Shown: one piece after another, positions 9,110 through 20,726 of the stretch
How positions within the stretch are numbered: the first letter of the stretch is position 1
How the letters are laid out: each line of letters begins with the position of its first letter
Assembly (NCBI GenBank): GCA_963422685.1
Contig: OY730442.1
Span: 1,922,001 to 1,986,000 of the forward strand
Reading direction: 5' to 3'
DNA: 64,000 bases
Source: Spongiihabitans sp963422685
GTDB lineage: Bacteria; Pseudomonadota; Gammaproteobacteria; Arenicellales; Poriferihabitantaceae
Translations under genes and position numbers: made by a program
Notes under the pieces: generated by a model
What the model was told of the DNA's origin: nothing
Databases searched by the model: none
Seen by the model: only the letters and a program-made list of their open reading frames with translations

Positions 9110-11127
9110 TCGACGGACTCAAGGACAGGCATCGCGCAGCGATCATCGCCGCCATCGCCGCTAACCCCCGGGTGGAGCGTGCGGTGCTGTTCGGGTCCAG
9201 GGCCACGGGCACCTATACGGCGGACTCGGACGTGGACATCGCGCTGTTCGGAGACGGCCTCACGCTCACCGATCAGGCCCGCCTCGGTGCCATCATCGAC
9301 GACATCCCGATGGCTCAGTCGGTCGATCTGATCCTGTATCGCTTCATAGACAACTCGGCCCTTCTCGACCATATCCGGGCGCATGGCGTGGTGTGGCACC
9401 GCCGGCGCGGCAGCGAGAAAACGGACCGGCTGCATCTGCTGCCAAGGTACCGTCGGGCGCTGGAGGCACTGCTGCGTAAGCATCTGCCCGATGTCGAGGT
9501 CTGGGCCTATGGCAGCCGAGTGAACGGGCGCAGCCACGACGACAGCGACCTCGACCTGGTATTACGCAGCCCCGGTCTCGTCAAAATTGACCTCTCGCAA
9601 CTCGCCGAACTCAACGAAGCCGTACAGGAGTCCACCGTCCCCTTTCTCATAGAAGCGCGGGATTGGGCGCGGCTGCCGGAGAGCTTTCAGCGTGAGATCG
9701 AGCGGGAGCATGTGGTGTTGGTGGGGGAGGCAGAGAAAGGTGCCCTTGATGGATGGGGCGACATGTCTTTTGCTGATGCGGTTCTGGTCAATCCAACGGT
9801 TCGTCTTGAACGCGGCAAGGCGTATCCATTTGTCGATATGGCTGCGGTCACTGCCGGCTCCCGGTGTGCATATGAGGCCGAGCGGCGTGAGTATTCCGGC
9901 GGCGGGTCGCGCTTCCAGAACGGCGACACGCTCATGGCTCGCATTACGCCCTGCCTGGAAAACGGCAAGATTGCCCGCTATTGCACATCGGACAGTTCGG
10001 AAGCTGCCCACGGATCGACGGAATTCATCGTTATCCGCGGTCGCCCCGGCGTCACGGATACCGAGTTCGCCTATTATCTGACGCAGTGGGAGGAAGTCCG
10101 CAGCTACGCGGTCAGCCAGATGACCGGCACTTCCGGGCGTCAGAGAGTGCCCGCAGGCTCCTTGGGGCACCTTGCAATCGCAGTTCCGCCCCTCCCCGAA
10201 CAACGCGCCATCGCCCACATCCTCGGCACCCTGGACGACAAGATCGAACTGAACCGCCGCATGAACGAGACGCTGGAGGCGATGGCCCGCGCCCTGTTCA
10301 AGTCCTGGTTCGTCGATTTCGACCCCGTCCGCGCCAAAGCCGCCCTGCGGCCAGCCAAGCGCACATCCTCTCCCCCTAAGGTGAGTGATGGCACAGACAA
10401 GGCGGATTGGACCGCCGAGCGCGCCCGCGCCTATCTCGACAGGATGGACCCAGAGATTGCGGCTCTGTTCCCCGACCGCTTCGTCGATTCGGAATTGGGC
10501 AAGATACCGGCGGGATGGGAGGTGAAGCCGCTCGATTCGGTTGCTTCCTTCCAGAACGGGCTTGCCCTTCAGAAGTTCCGTCCGTCGCAGAACGAAGCAC
10601 GCCTGCCCGTAGTCAAGATCACTCAACTTCGCACCGGTGAAGCGAACAGCGGAGAGTGGGCGAGCGCGACCATCAAGCCAGGTTGCATCATTGAAAACGG
10701 TGACGTCGTGTTTTCTTGGTCAGGCAGCCTGCTGGTCAAGACGTGGTGTGGCGGGCGCGCAGCCTTGAATCAACATCTCTTCAAGGTGACGTCAGAGAGA
10801 TATCCCAAGTGGTTCTACTTGCACAGCATCTTGTTGCATTTTCCAGAGTTCCAGCGGATTGCCAAGGATAAAGCGACGACAATGGGACATATCAGACGGC
10901 ACCATTTAGCGAACGCCCTATGCGTTGTACCTCCCGACAGGGTGGTCGCCCGGATTTCGGATATGCTCGGAGGATTGCTGGAGCAACAAGTGGTAAACGA
11001 ATTGACAAGTCGCACACTAATTACTCTCCGCGACGCACTGCTGCCGAAGCTGGTGTCAGGAGAATTGCGCGTGAAAGATGCTGAAAATACTCGGGAAACA
11101 TACTTTGATGGAAAAAGAAAAGAATAA
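9106..11127 (+). CDS. hsdS: Fusion of two MNT nucleotidyltransferase domains with HsdS (B1)
   Basis: One 673-residue frame joins three parts. Residues 1-100 are an MNT domain (FGSRATGTYTADSDVDIALF, GS motif and DxD). Residues about 105-205 are a second MNT domain (YGSRVNGRSHDDSDLDLVLR). From about residue 215 it is an HsdS specificity subunit: TRD1, the central repeat (PPLPEQRAIAHILGTLDDKI), TRD2, and the C-terminal repeat (TLRDALLPKLVSGELRV). MNT proteins are the antitoxins of HEPN/MNT pairs and adenylylate the HEPN toxin; HsdS sets the target of HsdM/HsdR. No stop separates the parts. An internal ATG near 9763, with a purine-rich stretch before it, could also make HsdS alone. The fused form recurs at B2 with one MNT domain. 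Confidence 0.88.
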   Translation: MIDGLKDRHRAAIIAAIAANPRVERAVLFGSRATGTYTADSDVDIALFGDGLTLTDQARLGAIIDDIPMAQSVDLILYRFIDNSALLDHIRAHGVVWHRRRGSEKTDRLHLLPRYRRALEALLRKHLPDVEVWAYGSRVNGRSHDDSDLDLVLRSPGLVKIDLSQLAELNEAVQESTVPFLIEARDWARLPESFQREIEREHVVLVGEAEKGALDGWGDMSFADAVLVNPTVRLERGKAYPFVDMAAVTAGSRCAYEAERREYSGGGSRFQNGDTLMARITPCLENGKIARYCTSDSSEAAHGSTEFIVIRGRPGVTDTEFAYYLTQWEEVRSYAVSQMTGTSGRQRVPAGSLGHLAIAVPPLPEQRAIAHILGTLDDKIELNRRMNETLEAMARALFKSWFVDFDPVRAKAALRPAKRTSSPPKVSDGTDKADWTAERARAYLDRMDPEIAALFPDRFVDSELGKIPAGWEVKPLDSVASFQNGLALQKFRPSQNEARLPVVKITQLRTGEANSGEWASATIKPGCIIENGDVVFSWSGSLLVKTWCGGRAALNQHLFKVTSERYPKWFYLHSILLHFPEFQRIAKDKATTMGHIRRHHLANALCVVPPDRVVARISDMLGGLLEQQVVNELTSRTLITLRDALLPKLVSGELRVKDAENTRETYFDGKRKE

Positions 11128-12646
11128 CCCAAATAGTCGTTCTATCCTTGAATTATCTTCTTATGACGCGAGGAAATTCTTTCTAAAACAAGAGAGCTAT
11201 TGCACGATTCCGTTACCTCAGTATTTCTGTTTCAACAATCTTCTCAAATGTGTCGCCAACGTAATCCCGGAAAAATCACTGCTTAGGAAGAGTAGTGATA
11301 TAGAAAAACCGCAAGATCATGAAGGGGTCAACTATCGGATTCTAACCAACAAGGATGGGCGCTACGCATGGCGGCCTCTTGAGATACTTCATCCTGCCTT
11401 GTACATCTCGCTCGTCAATCAAATGACTGAACAAGGGAAATGGGACCATATACGCCGAAGATTTGACGAATTTAAAACAAAAAGTCCCAAGATCGAGTGT
11501 CTGAGTATACCTGTTGAATCATTAACAAATGAAAAAGATAAAGCCGAACAAGTAAGTCAATGGTGGCGTGATCTCGAACAGAAATCTATCGAATTATCCT
11601 TAGATTATGAATTCCTAGTCCGCACAGATATTGAGGATTGTTATTCTGCTATTTACACTCACTCAATCCCTTGGGCGCTTCACACAAAAGAAAAAGCAAA
11701 GAGATGTCGTAATAATAATGATTTAATCGGGAATGTCATTGACAAGCATATTCGGTACATGAGGCAAGGGCAAACTAACGGTATTCCTCAGGGTTCCGTG
11801 TTAATGGACTTTATCGCAGAGATGGTGCTCGGTTATGCGGATACGGAGCTGATGAAGAAAATCAATAATATGGAAGGCTATCAGATTCTTCGATATCGAG
11901 ACGACTACCGTATCTTTGTGAATAATCCACAGGATGGGGAACGTATTTTGAAACACCTTACGGAGACTATGATTAATTTAGGACTTAAGCTCAGTCCTCC
12001 TAAGACTGAGATTAGCAATGAGGTAATACGCTCATCTATAAAAACGGACAAACTAGTCTGGATGTCTCGAAAACAGAAAAATAGGATGCTGCAAAAGCAG
12101 CTATTGATTATTCACGAACACAATATGGAGTATCCTAATTCTGGAAGTGTGGAGCATGCTATGCAGGAGCTTTATAGAAGAGGTCTTAACAAAAATCGTA
12201 TTCTTGGCAAGAAAAAGCGTGACTCTCCCATGCCATTAATTAGTATCGTGGCTGATATTGCATATCGTAGCCCGAGAACCTATCCTATCTCCGCTGCAAT
12301 CCTAAGTAAACTTATTAGCTTCCTTGAGGATGAAGGTGTTAAGAAAGAAATTTTTGGAAGAATAATTAATAAATTTTCTTTGATTCCAAATACCGGTCAT
12401 ATGGAAATCTGGCTTCAGAGAATCGGATTAAAGTTTGCCTATGATGTGAATTTTAGCGAGTCTCTTTGTCGCTTGATATGCCAGCAGAACGAAGATGTGC
12501 AGATATGGAATAATGAATGGATAGGGCCGTCAGATTTACGGCAAGCAATTGATGCGCATAAGATAATAGACCGAGAGATACTTCATGATACCCCTCCCGT
12601 TATCTTCATTGAAGAAGTTGAACTGTTTTCCTCAACCTATTATTGA
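11108..12646 (+). CDS. Reverse transcriptase, defence-associated (unassigned UG/Abi-like)
   Basis: This 512-residue protein has reverse-transcriptase motifs: a first catalytic aspartate region (LVRTDIEDCYSAIYTHSIPW, about residue 170), GIPQGSVLMDF (about 225) and the catalytic YRDD box (LRYRDDYRIF, about 261). A 240-residue C-terminal helical part has no domain I recognise. No integrase, maturase or endonuclease domain is visible, so it is not a group II intron or transposon RT. Bacterial RTs of this build (the UG and Abi groups) act in phage defence. Another ATG lies ten codons upstream (11078), inside the hsdS 3' end; either start overlaps hsdS. The gene is AT-rich against GC-rich neighbours, pointing to transfer. 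An hsdR 5' relic lies right after it. The exact UG group is not assigned. Confidence 0.8.
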   Translation: MEKEKNNPNSRSILELSSYDARKFFLKQESYCTIPLPQYFCFNNLLKCVANVIPEKSLLRKSSDIEKPQDHEGVNYRILTNKDGRYAWRPLEILHPALYISLVNQMTEQGKWDHIRRRFDEFKTKSPKIECLSIPVESLTNEKDKAEQVSQWWRDLEQKSIELSLDYEFLVRTDIEDCYSAIYTHSIPWALHTKEKAKRCRNNNDLIGNVIDKHIRYMRQGQTNGIPQGSVLMDFIAEMVLGYADTELMKKINNMEGYQILRYRDDYRIFVNNPQDGERILKHLTETMINLGLKLSPPKTEISNEVIRSSIKTDKLVWMSRKQKNRMLQKQLLIIHEHNMEYPNSGSVEHAMQELYRRGLNKNRILGKKKRDSPMPLISIVADIAYRSPRTYPISAAILSKLISFLEDEGVKKEIFGRIINKFSLIPNTGHMEIWLQRIGLKFAYDVNFSESLCRLICQQNEDVQIWNNEWIGPSDLRQAIDAHKIIDREILHDTPPVIFIEEVELFSSTYY

Positions 12647-12651
12647 GGATT

Positions 12652-12753
12652 CCAATTACCGAATCCGACGTTGAAGTAGTTAGTCCTAACTGGATGACCG
12701 TCCGCGTCTCGACTTTGGACCAATCTTTCCGCAAATTAATGTATCCGGAAGTG
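12652..12753 (+). pseudogene. Relic of an hsdR 5' end after the RT gene
   Basis: The frame reads PITESDVEVVSPNW and then STLDQSFRKLMYPE. These match the start of HsdR proteins here (TESDVEEAALEWL and LDDAFRKL-RPE), with the roughly 40 residues between them deleted. It has no start codon. It marks the place where an older hsdS-RT-hsdR order was broken when the ATPase/DUF4276 pair was placed in front of the present hsdR. Confidence 0.65.
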
Positions 12754-12761
12754 TTTAACCC

Positions 12762-13859
12762 ATGCCCCAGCTAGAGCGCCTTACCGTACGCGGTTTCAAG
12801 TCCATCCGTGCGCTCAAAGACTTCGAGTTGCGGCGCTTGAATGTGCTGATCGGAGCCAACGGGGCCGGCAAGAGCAACTTCATCGGTCTGTTCCGCATGC
12901 TGGCCGAGTTGACCGAACAGCGCCTGCAACGATTCGTCGCCGAGCAGGACGGCCCGGACGCGCTGCTGTTCGGCGGACGCAGGCAAACGGCCAGTCTGGA
13001 TGCGGAATTCGTCTTCGGGAGAAACGGCTACGGCTTCTCCCTCGTGCCAGCCGGCGACGGCCTGATCTTTGATCGGGAGGAGACGATTTTTTTCGGCGAT
13101 TTGTGGCCACGAGTAGTCCACTCCCTGGGTAGCGGCAGCCATCGGGAAGCGCTTCTGCCGGAAATGGTCGACGACGACACCTTCGCCCCGTATGTCCTGC
13201 CTGCCATTCAAGGCTGGCGTCTCTACCACTTTCACGACACCAGCGCAACGGCGCCCGCGCGACAAGCAGCGGCGGTGCGGGACAATCGTCGCTTGAAACC
13301 GGACGCAGGCAATCTAGCGCCGTTCCTGCGTTGCCTTCGGGAACGGCATGAGGCGGAATTCCAACGTATTGTCCGTACGGTACGCATGGTGGCACCTTTC
13401 TTCGGAGACTTTTTCTACCGCAAGGAACCGGGGGAGCGTATCGAACTCGAGTGGTCGGAAGCGAGCGACCCGGATACCGTGCGCGGCCCGCGCCAGATCT
13501 CCGACGGCACCCTGCGCTTCATCTGCCTGACGACGCTGCTTCTGCAACCGGCCCATCTGCAGCCGGATACCATCCTCATCGACGAACCCGAGCTCGGGCT
13601 GCACCCCTACGCGCTAACCGTGCTGGGTGCCTTGTTACGGCAGGCCAGCGAAACGAAGCAGCTCATCGTCGCCACGCAATCGGTGGAACTGGTCCATGAG
13701 TTGGCACCGGAGGATGTGGTGGTGGTCGATCGCGAAAACGGCACGTCCGTGTTCGAACGGCTGGATTCGGAACGTTTGGGCGAATGGCTGAAGGATTACG
13801 CGCTGGGCGATCTGTGGAAGATGAATATTCTCGGCGGGAGGCCAAGGCGCGATGGTTGA
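12762..13859 (+). CDS. AAA (ABC/SMC-like) ATPase of a two-gene ATPase-TOPRIM pair
   Basis: This 365-residue protein is a single AAA_21-type ATPase. Walker A is GANGAGKSN near residue 30, a signature-like QISDGTLR follows, and Walker B is LIDEPELGLHP near residue 273, then the switch region (IVATQSVELVHEL). It is close to OLD and PARIS AriA ATPases in layout. It overlaps the following DUF4276 gene by eight bases, so the two are co-translated. Pairs of this ATPase with a TOPRIM-like partner act as abortive phage defence in known systems (PARIS, OLD/Gabija-like). Here the partner is DUF4276 rather than the DUF4435 of classic PARIS. Confidence 0.83.
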   Translation: MPQLERLTVRGFKSIRALKDFELRRLNVLIGANGAGKSNFIGLFRMLAELTEQRLQRFVAEQDGPDALLFGGRRQTASLDAEFVFGRNGYGFSLVPAGDGLIFDREETIFFGDLWPRVVHSLGSGSHREALLPEMVDDDTFAPYVLPAIQGWRLYHFHDTSATAPARQAAAVRDNRRLKPDAGNLAPFLRCLRERHEAEFQRIVRTVRMVAPFFGDFFYRKEPGERIELEWSEASDPDTVRGPRQISDGTLRFICLTTLLLQPAHLQPDTILIDEPELGLHPYALTVLGALLRQASETKQLIVATQSVELVHELAPEDVVVVDRENGTSVFERLDSERLGEWLKDYALGDLWKMNILGGRPRRDG

Positions 13860-14541
13860 AGTAATCGTCGTCTGCGAAGGCCAGACCGAGGAGACCTTCG
13901 TGCGCGAGGTGCTGGGCCCAGAGCTTGCGCACCGGAGTGTGTTTCTCCAGCCGCGATTGATGACGACCTCCCCGGGGCATCGCGGCGGGGCGCTCAGCCG
14001 CGACCGGGTCGTTCGGTATCTGCGCAACACATTGCGAGAACGCCAGGATATCTACGTCACCACGCTGTTCGATCTGTACGGCTTGCCTGGCCATTTTCCG
14101 GGACAAAGCAGCGCCGCCGGAAAGGCCGACCCCATCAAACGCGCGGCATCCATCGAGCAGGAGTTGCGTAAAATCGTGGTGCAGAGCGCCAAATGCCGAC
14201 CAGACCGATTTCTGCCCCACATTCAGCCCCACGAGTTCGAATCCCTTCTCTTTTCCGACGTCGCACAATTCGCGGAAGTGGAACCGGACTGGCAGTCCTT
14301 CTTGGGCGTATTGCGGAATATCCAACAAACGGCCCAAAGCCCGGAACACATCAACGACGGTCAGGATACGCACCCTTCGGCTCGTTTAAGGCAAGTGTTG
14401 GGCGCTTCATACCAGAAAATATTGCACGGCACCGCCGTATCGTCCCAAATCGGCCTCAAGCACATTCGCGCCGAGTGCCGTCATTTCGGGCGATGGCTGG
14501 CCCGGTTGGAAGAACTTCCTCCGCTGCGCAAGGACAACTAG
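13852..14541 (+). CDS. DUF4276 TOPRIM-like protein, partner of the ATPase
   Basis: This 229-residue protein has the DUF4276 pattern: an N-terminal strand with a conserved glutamate (VCEGQTEETFV), TTLFDLYGLP about residue 65, and HEFESLLFSD about 125. The glutamate and aspartates resemble the metal-binding residues of TOPRIM nucleases. The partner ATPase probably controls it. In PARIS the TOPRIM-like partner is a released nuclease toxin; a similar role here is inference. The stop is four bases before the hsdR ATG. Confidence 0.75.
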   Translation: MVEVIVVCEGQTEETFVREVLGPELAHRSVFLQPRLMTTSPGHRGGALSRDRVVRYLRNTLRERQDIYVTTLFDLYGLPGHFPGQSSAAGKADPIKRAASIEQELRKIVVQSAKCRPDRFLPHIQPHEFESLLFSDVAQFAEVEPDWQSFLGVLRNIQQTAQSPEHINDGQDTHPSARLRQVLGASYQKILHGTAVSSQIGLKHIRAECRHFGRWLARLEELPPLRKDN

Positions 14542-14545
14542 AGTT

Positions 14546-17761
<3,216 letters not shown>

Positions 17762-17920
17762 GGCAAGGACAGTGACGGAAGAACGCCCCGCAGAAAGCGT
17801 CTGGAAGATCCGAACGCGCCACCGATTTCCACTCTGAGTGCGCCTTGCCCCGCGGGTCCATAAGCTGCTCCTGGATTGGACAGCGGTTTTACGCGGTTGG
17901 CGCAGCGCGAGGAGGGTATG
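17762..17920. other. Short spacer after hsdR, shared by both B loci
   Basis: These bases are nearly identical to 54282-54440. I see no gene or clear terminator. A purine-rich gcgaggagggt near the end looks like a ribosome-binding site, but the ATG after it runs into TAA within four codons. Confidence 0.5.
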
Positions 17921-18037
17921 ATGGTCTAAGGCTTCGGCGAGCGGAAGACACCCGAGGCGTTCCGTAACGTCTGTAACCGGTTCATCTATGTCGAGAATCT
18001 CCTGGAAGTCGAAGCGAACGGAAAGAAGGGTGACTAG
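17921..18037 (+). pseudogene. Fragment of a NYN/LOTUS (OST-HTH)-like protein
   Basis: After ATGGTCTAA the frame reads GFGERKTPEAFRNVCNRFIY, which resembles the segment between the NYN nuclease and the OST-HTH/LOTUS domain in bacterial proteins (VYGFGE-KTPE-F---C--FIY). The TAA at 17927-17929 sits where that family has tyrosine. The fragment stops at TAG 18035. The B2 copy (54444-54680) continues for about 50 residues more. It is not expected to be functional. Confidence 0.5.
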
Positions 18038-18082
18038 AGCATTACGAATCTTTGGTTGAAATTATTGCGAATCATGTGTGCG

Positions 18083-18180
18083 AAATTTCATGTCGCCGCG
18101 AGAAAAATCAAACGGTCGTTTGACGATGTCAACACGGGGAAATACCGTCCTGAAGCGTCCTGAGCGGGTTAAAGTATTGA
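18083..18180. repeat. Copy of the TCAAACG dyad repeat and left edge of phage relic 1
   Basis: The dyad here is a perfect 16-bp inverted repeat (18108-18123), embedded in the atttcatgtcgccgcgag sequence also seen at 3861. Next comes taccgtcctgaagcgtcctg, which recurs in doubled form at 34009-34047. No gene is visible. Confidence 0.55.
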
Positions 18181-18190
18181 CAAGCCAGCG

Positions 18191-18560
18191 TCAATAAAAG
18201 GAAAATGTGCGCAACACAACTGCCGCGCTTAGTACTCTCCTGCCTGCTGCAGGCAGGTCGGAGCAACGCGAAACCCTGGCGGCTTTCTTTCCTGCTTGCC
18301 GTCCGCCGCGGCTGGTCTTTGACCAGGCTACCACTTCATGTATGCCGTGGGTGGAGTGGTGCACGTCTTTTATATTATCGAGCCGCCCGGCCACGGGGAA
18401 GAACGTGCTGATGTTCTTCTTGCTGGCTTTAGATACCTTGGCTTCCCATACGGCTATCCGTTCAATCTGTTCCGGGTGTTTTTCAGCGATTCTGCGCACT
18501 TCAGCCTTGCGGGTCACCGATGCGACCTGGTCGCGGATTGAATTGATCTTGCAGGACATC
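18191..18560 (-). pseudogene. Phage PAPS-reductase-like protein, C-terminal fragment (phage relic 1)
   Basis: The minus strand reads TRKAEVRRIAEKHPEQIERI and later VVAWSKTSRGGRQ. This fits the C-terminal half of phage PAPS-reductase-family proteins. Copies 2 and 3 end in a Cys-containing CHEW-G tail similar to the Cys-rich end of that family. Here the C-terminus is replaced by unrelated sequence. The matching PP-loop start (HILSISGGKDST) is found about 490 bp away in the expected direction, at 19051 on the minus strand, separated by IS5-like fragments. The gene thus looks split by an IS insertion. The role in the phage is unknown. Confidence 0.55.
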
Positions 18561-18795
18561 AAGCACCCGGCCGGCACCCCGCCCCGGCGTCAGTAGGGAC
18601 AGGCCCCCGTGCCTGTCCAGGCCTAAAGGCGGTGCTTCATCAGGCTCGCACCGGCGTCCCCGGGCGCGACTTGCCAAGGGAGTTCGGCGACTGGAACGCT
18701 GTGTACCAGCGTTATCAAAGCTGGGAGCAGCGCGGGGCCCGGGCGCGGCTTTGGCAACGGCTCAGCCAGGGCAACGACCCGCAAATCAAGGCGGT
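18500..18795 (+). mobile_element. IS5-group transposase relic, N-terminal part
   Basis: The plus strand carries VTDATWSRIELILQDIKHPA, a REP hairpin, and then HQARTGVPGRDLPREFGDWN followed by AVYQRYQSWEQRGARARLW. Together they match the N-terminal third of IS5-family (DDE) transposases (RTG-PWRDLP-EFG-W--VY-R---W). A hairpin sits in the middle and the catalytic domain is missing. The element is dead. C-terminal parts of the same transposase type lie at 34622-34865 and 55909-56152. Confidence 0.65.
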
Positions 18796-18814
18796 AGGCT
18801 CTGGGTCGCTCTCG

Positions 18815-19925
18815 CCCCGGCGTCAGTAGGGACAGGCCCCCGTGCCTGTCCAGATGAAGGACAACCACGGGGGGTTGTCCCTGCATTGTCGTTATCGGAC
18901 ATCAAAAGGTATGCCCGGAAAAATCTCAAATAAATATAGTCGTAGGTCTCTGGGGCTTCGTTTCCGGTATCGGCGAATACGGCCAGAAAGGACTTGCCGC
19001 GCTCGCGGTGGAGTCCTTGCCGCCGGATATGCTTAAGATGTGGCGCGGCATCCTGCCCTTTCGCTAACCGCCCCGTCCATGCCAAGTAGCATTGTACTAG
19101 CTCGTGTTGACGAATTATCAAATTATTAATAATTGTATCCCGCAACAGTTTTGAGGAGGGTCGTCATGAGTATACGGGTCACCGATGCGATCTGGTCGCG
19201 GATTGAATTGATCTTGCAGGACATCAAGCACCCGGCCGGCACCCCGCCCCGGCGTCAGTAGGGACAGGCCCCGTGCCTGTCCAGATGAAGGACAACCACG
19301 GGGGGGGGGTTGTCCCTGCATTGTCGTTATCGGACATCGAAAGGTATGCCCGGAAAAATCTCAAATAAATATAGTCGTAGGTCTCTGGGGCTTCGTTTCC
19401 GGTATCGGCGAATACGGCCAGAAAGGACTTGCCGCGCTCGCGGTGGAGTCCTTGCCGCCGGATATGCTTAAGATGTGGCGCGGCATCCTGCCCTTTCGCT
19501 AACCGCCCCGTCCATGCCAAGTAGCATTGTACTAGCTCGTGTTGACGAATTATCAAATTATTAATAATTGTATCCCGCAACAGTTTTGAGGAGGGTCGTC
19601 ATGAGTATACGGGTCACCGATGCGATCTGGTCGCGGATTGAATTGATCTTGCAGGACATCAAGCACCCGGCCGGCACCCCGCCCCGGCGTCAGTAGGGAC
19701 AGGCCCCGTGCCTGTCCAGATGAAGGACAACCACGGGGGGTTGTCCCTACATTGTCGTTATCGGACATCGAAAGGTATGCCCGGAAAAATCTCAAATAAA
19801 TATAGTCGTACGTCTCCGGGGCTTCGTTTCCGGTGTCGGCGAATACGGCCAGAAAGGACTTGCCGCGCTCGCGGTGGAGTCCTTGCCGCCGGATATGCTT
19901 AGGACGTGGCGTGGCACCCTGCGCT
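18815..19925. repeat. Tandem repeat of ~435 bp (2.5 copies) with REP-like hairpins
   Basis: Units begin at about 18815, 19247 and 19682 (spacing 432 and 435 bp). Each has two hairpins: GGACAGGC with GCCTGTCC, and GGACAACC with GGTTGTCC. Each also has a minus-strand PP-loop fragment and, at the end of complete units, the plus-strand start of an IS5-like transposase (MSIRVTDAIWSRIELIL, 19164 and 19599) that runs into a stop near the next unit. The G run inside the second hairpin varies (six in units 1 and 3, ten in unit 2). The period is far too long for CRISPR. Unequal crossing-over or replication slippage fits. Confidence 0.85.
18960..19051 (-). pseudogene. PP-loop (PAPS reductase/DndC-like) N-terminal fragment
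   Basis: From ATG 19051-19049 the minus strand reads MPRHILSISGGKDSTA. SGGKDST is the ATP-pyrophosphatase loop of PAPS-reductase-type proteins. After a frameshift it continues as FADTGNEAPETYDYI, a hallmark of phage members of the family. The same fragment recurs in the other tandem units near 19486 and 19900. It is the detached front of the gene whose back is at 18191-18560. Confidence 0.6.
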
Positions 19926-20553
19926 AACCGCCCGGCCCGGTCCAGGCATCTTGCAGATGGTCATGGACAATATCCACGATATCGCGTTCATCGGCCGCAG
20001 ACAATCCCAGGAAGGGCCGGGCCGGGATGTCGCCCCAGGGGATAGATTTGTCGCCTTTTGTCTTACCGAATGTGCCCTTTTTCGCTCCGAACTGGTGTGT
20101 GGCCGCATACACCCGATCGGAGCCGAACAGCAGCGTATTGCCGCTTACCTGCCAGCGCAGAGTGCCGCTCAAATGGCCGTCCAGCATCAGAATCTTGTTC
20201 GCGTTGCGTTTCTTGGCGCTCTGGTATTGCGGGGAAAGGGCTTGCCACAAACTACCGTCGGGCGCGGTTTGTCGGGCGAATCGTTGCTGAGTAGAATCCA
20301 GCAAGTGCTCGCCAATGTCCTTGAGTACCGGCGACAGATTCCTGCCAGATTGCAGCAATCGGTTGAGTGCATGGCGCATCTTCACCACGATCAATCGGCG
20401 GAACCTGGACGTGAAGGCATTGATCCGCCTGTCATGCGTCCGGTGTGGCCAGGCTATATCGCTCACATGCGGGTGGCGGACAGTAATGCGCCCGCTCGCG
20501 TTGGCGATGTAGAAGCCAAGGCTGGAATGCCTCTGGTGGGCGGCCCTTATCAT
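19924..20553 (-). CDS. Chimeric reading frame: MvaI/BcnI-like endonuclease tail fused to phage tail-completion protein S
   Basis: Residues 1-57 (LGFYIANASGRITVRHPHVS, then WPHRTHDRRINAFTSRFRRL) resemble the C-terminal part of MvaI/BcnI-type restriction enzymes. Residues about 58-209 match Mu gpG/P2 S-type tail-completion proteins (PF05069): LNRLLQSGRNLSPVLKDIGE, WQALSPQYQSAKKRN, LMLDGHLSGTLRWQV, VYAATHQFGA and IPARPFLGLS. The join keeps the frame open but is not a natural protein; the S part probably had its own start that was lost. It lies in the decayed phage block, with a broken methyltransferase upstream on the same strand. Copies at 34862 and 56149 are similar. Confidence 0.65.
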   Translation of the reverse strand: MIRAAHQRHSSLGFYIANASGRITVRHPHVSDIAWPHRTHDRRINAFTSRFRRLIVVKMRHALNRLLQSGRNLSPVLKDIGEHLLDSTQQRFARQTAPDGSLWQALSPQYQSAKKRNANKILMLDGHLSGTLRWQVSGNTLLFGSDRVYAATHQFGAKKGTFGKTKGDKSIPWGDIPARPFLGLSAADERDIVDIVHDHLQDAWTGPGG

Positions 20554-20569
20554 CCGGCCAGCCGAGCTC

Positions 20570-20726
20570 TCGCAGCATGTGGTGCCGATGGCCTTCGGAG
20601 CGTCAACAAGGCGTTACGCGAATGGAACTTGATCTCCCACCGGCCCGCGTCCGGCGTGTCGGAGTGGCTGCCGTCGAGGCCGAGAAGTTCCGCCAGAATC
20701 TTCCCTGGCGCACCGGTCCCGCCATA
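20570..20726 (-). pseudogene. MvaI/BcnI-like restriction endonuclease, catalytic fragment
   Basis: The minus strand can be read as GKILAELLGLDGSHSDTPDA followed by GRWEIKFHSRNALLTL. PDAGRWEIK fits the PD-(D/E)xK metal site, and the local pattern (GKILE-LLG, PD-G-WEIK, LLTL) fits the MvaI/BcnI group. It is out of frame with its C-terminal part in 19924-20553. The methyltransferase fragment lies just upstream, so a type II RM pair carried by a phage is likely. It is dead here. Confidence 0.5.

Noticed and set aside
11078..12761. Retron or group II intron
   Set aside because: No maturase or endonuclease domain, no msr/msd-like paired inverted repeats seen next to the gene, and no intron boundary signals. 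The protein architecture fits defence RTs better.
18786..19145. Minus-strand 119-codon frame in the tandem repeat
   Set aside because: It crosses a frameshifted PP-loop fragment and REP hairpins, so it is an accidental fusion and not a gene.
18815..19925. Possible CRISPR array in the tandem repeats
   Set aside because: Repeat units are about 435 bp with no short direct repeats and spacers, and they contain pieces of known genes.
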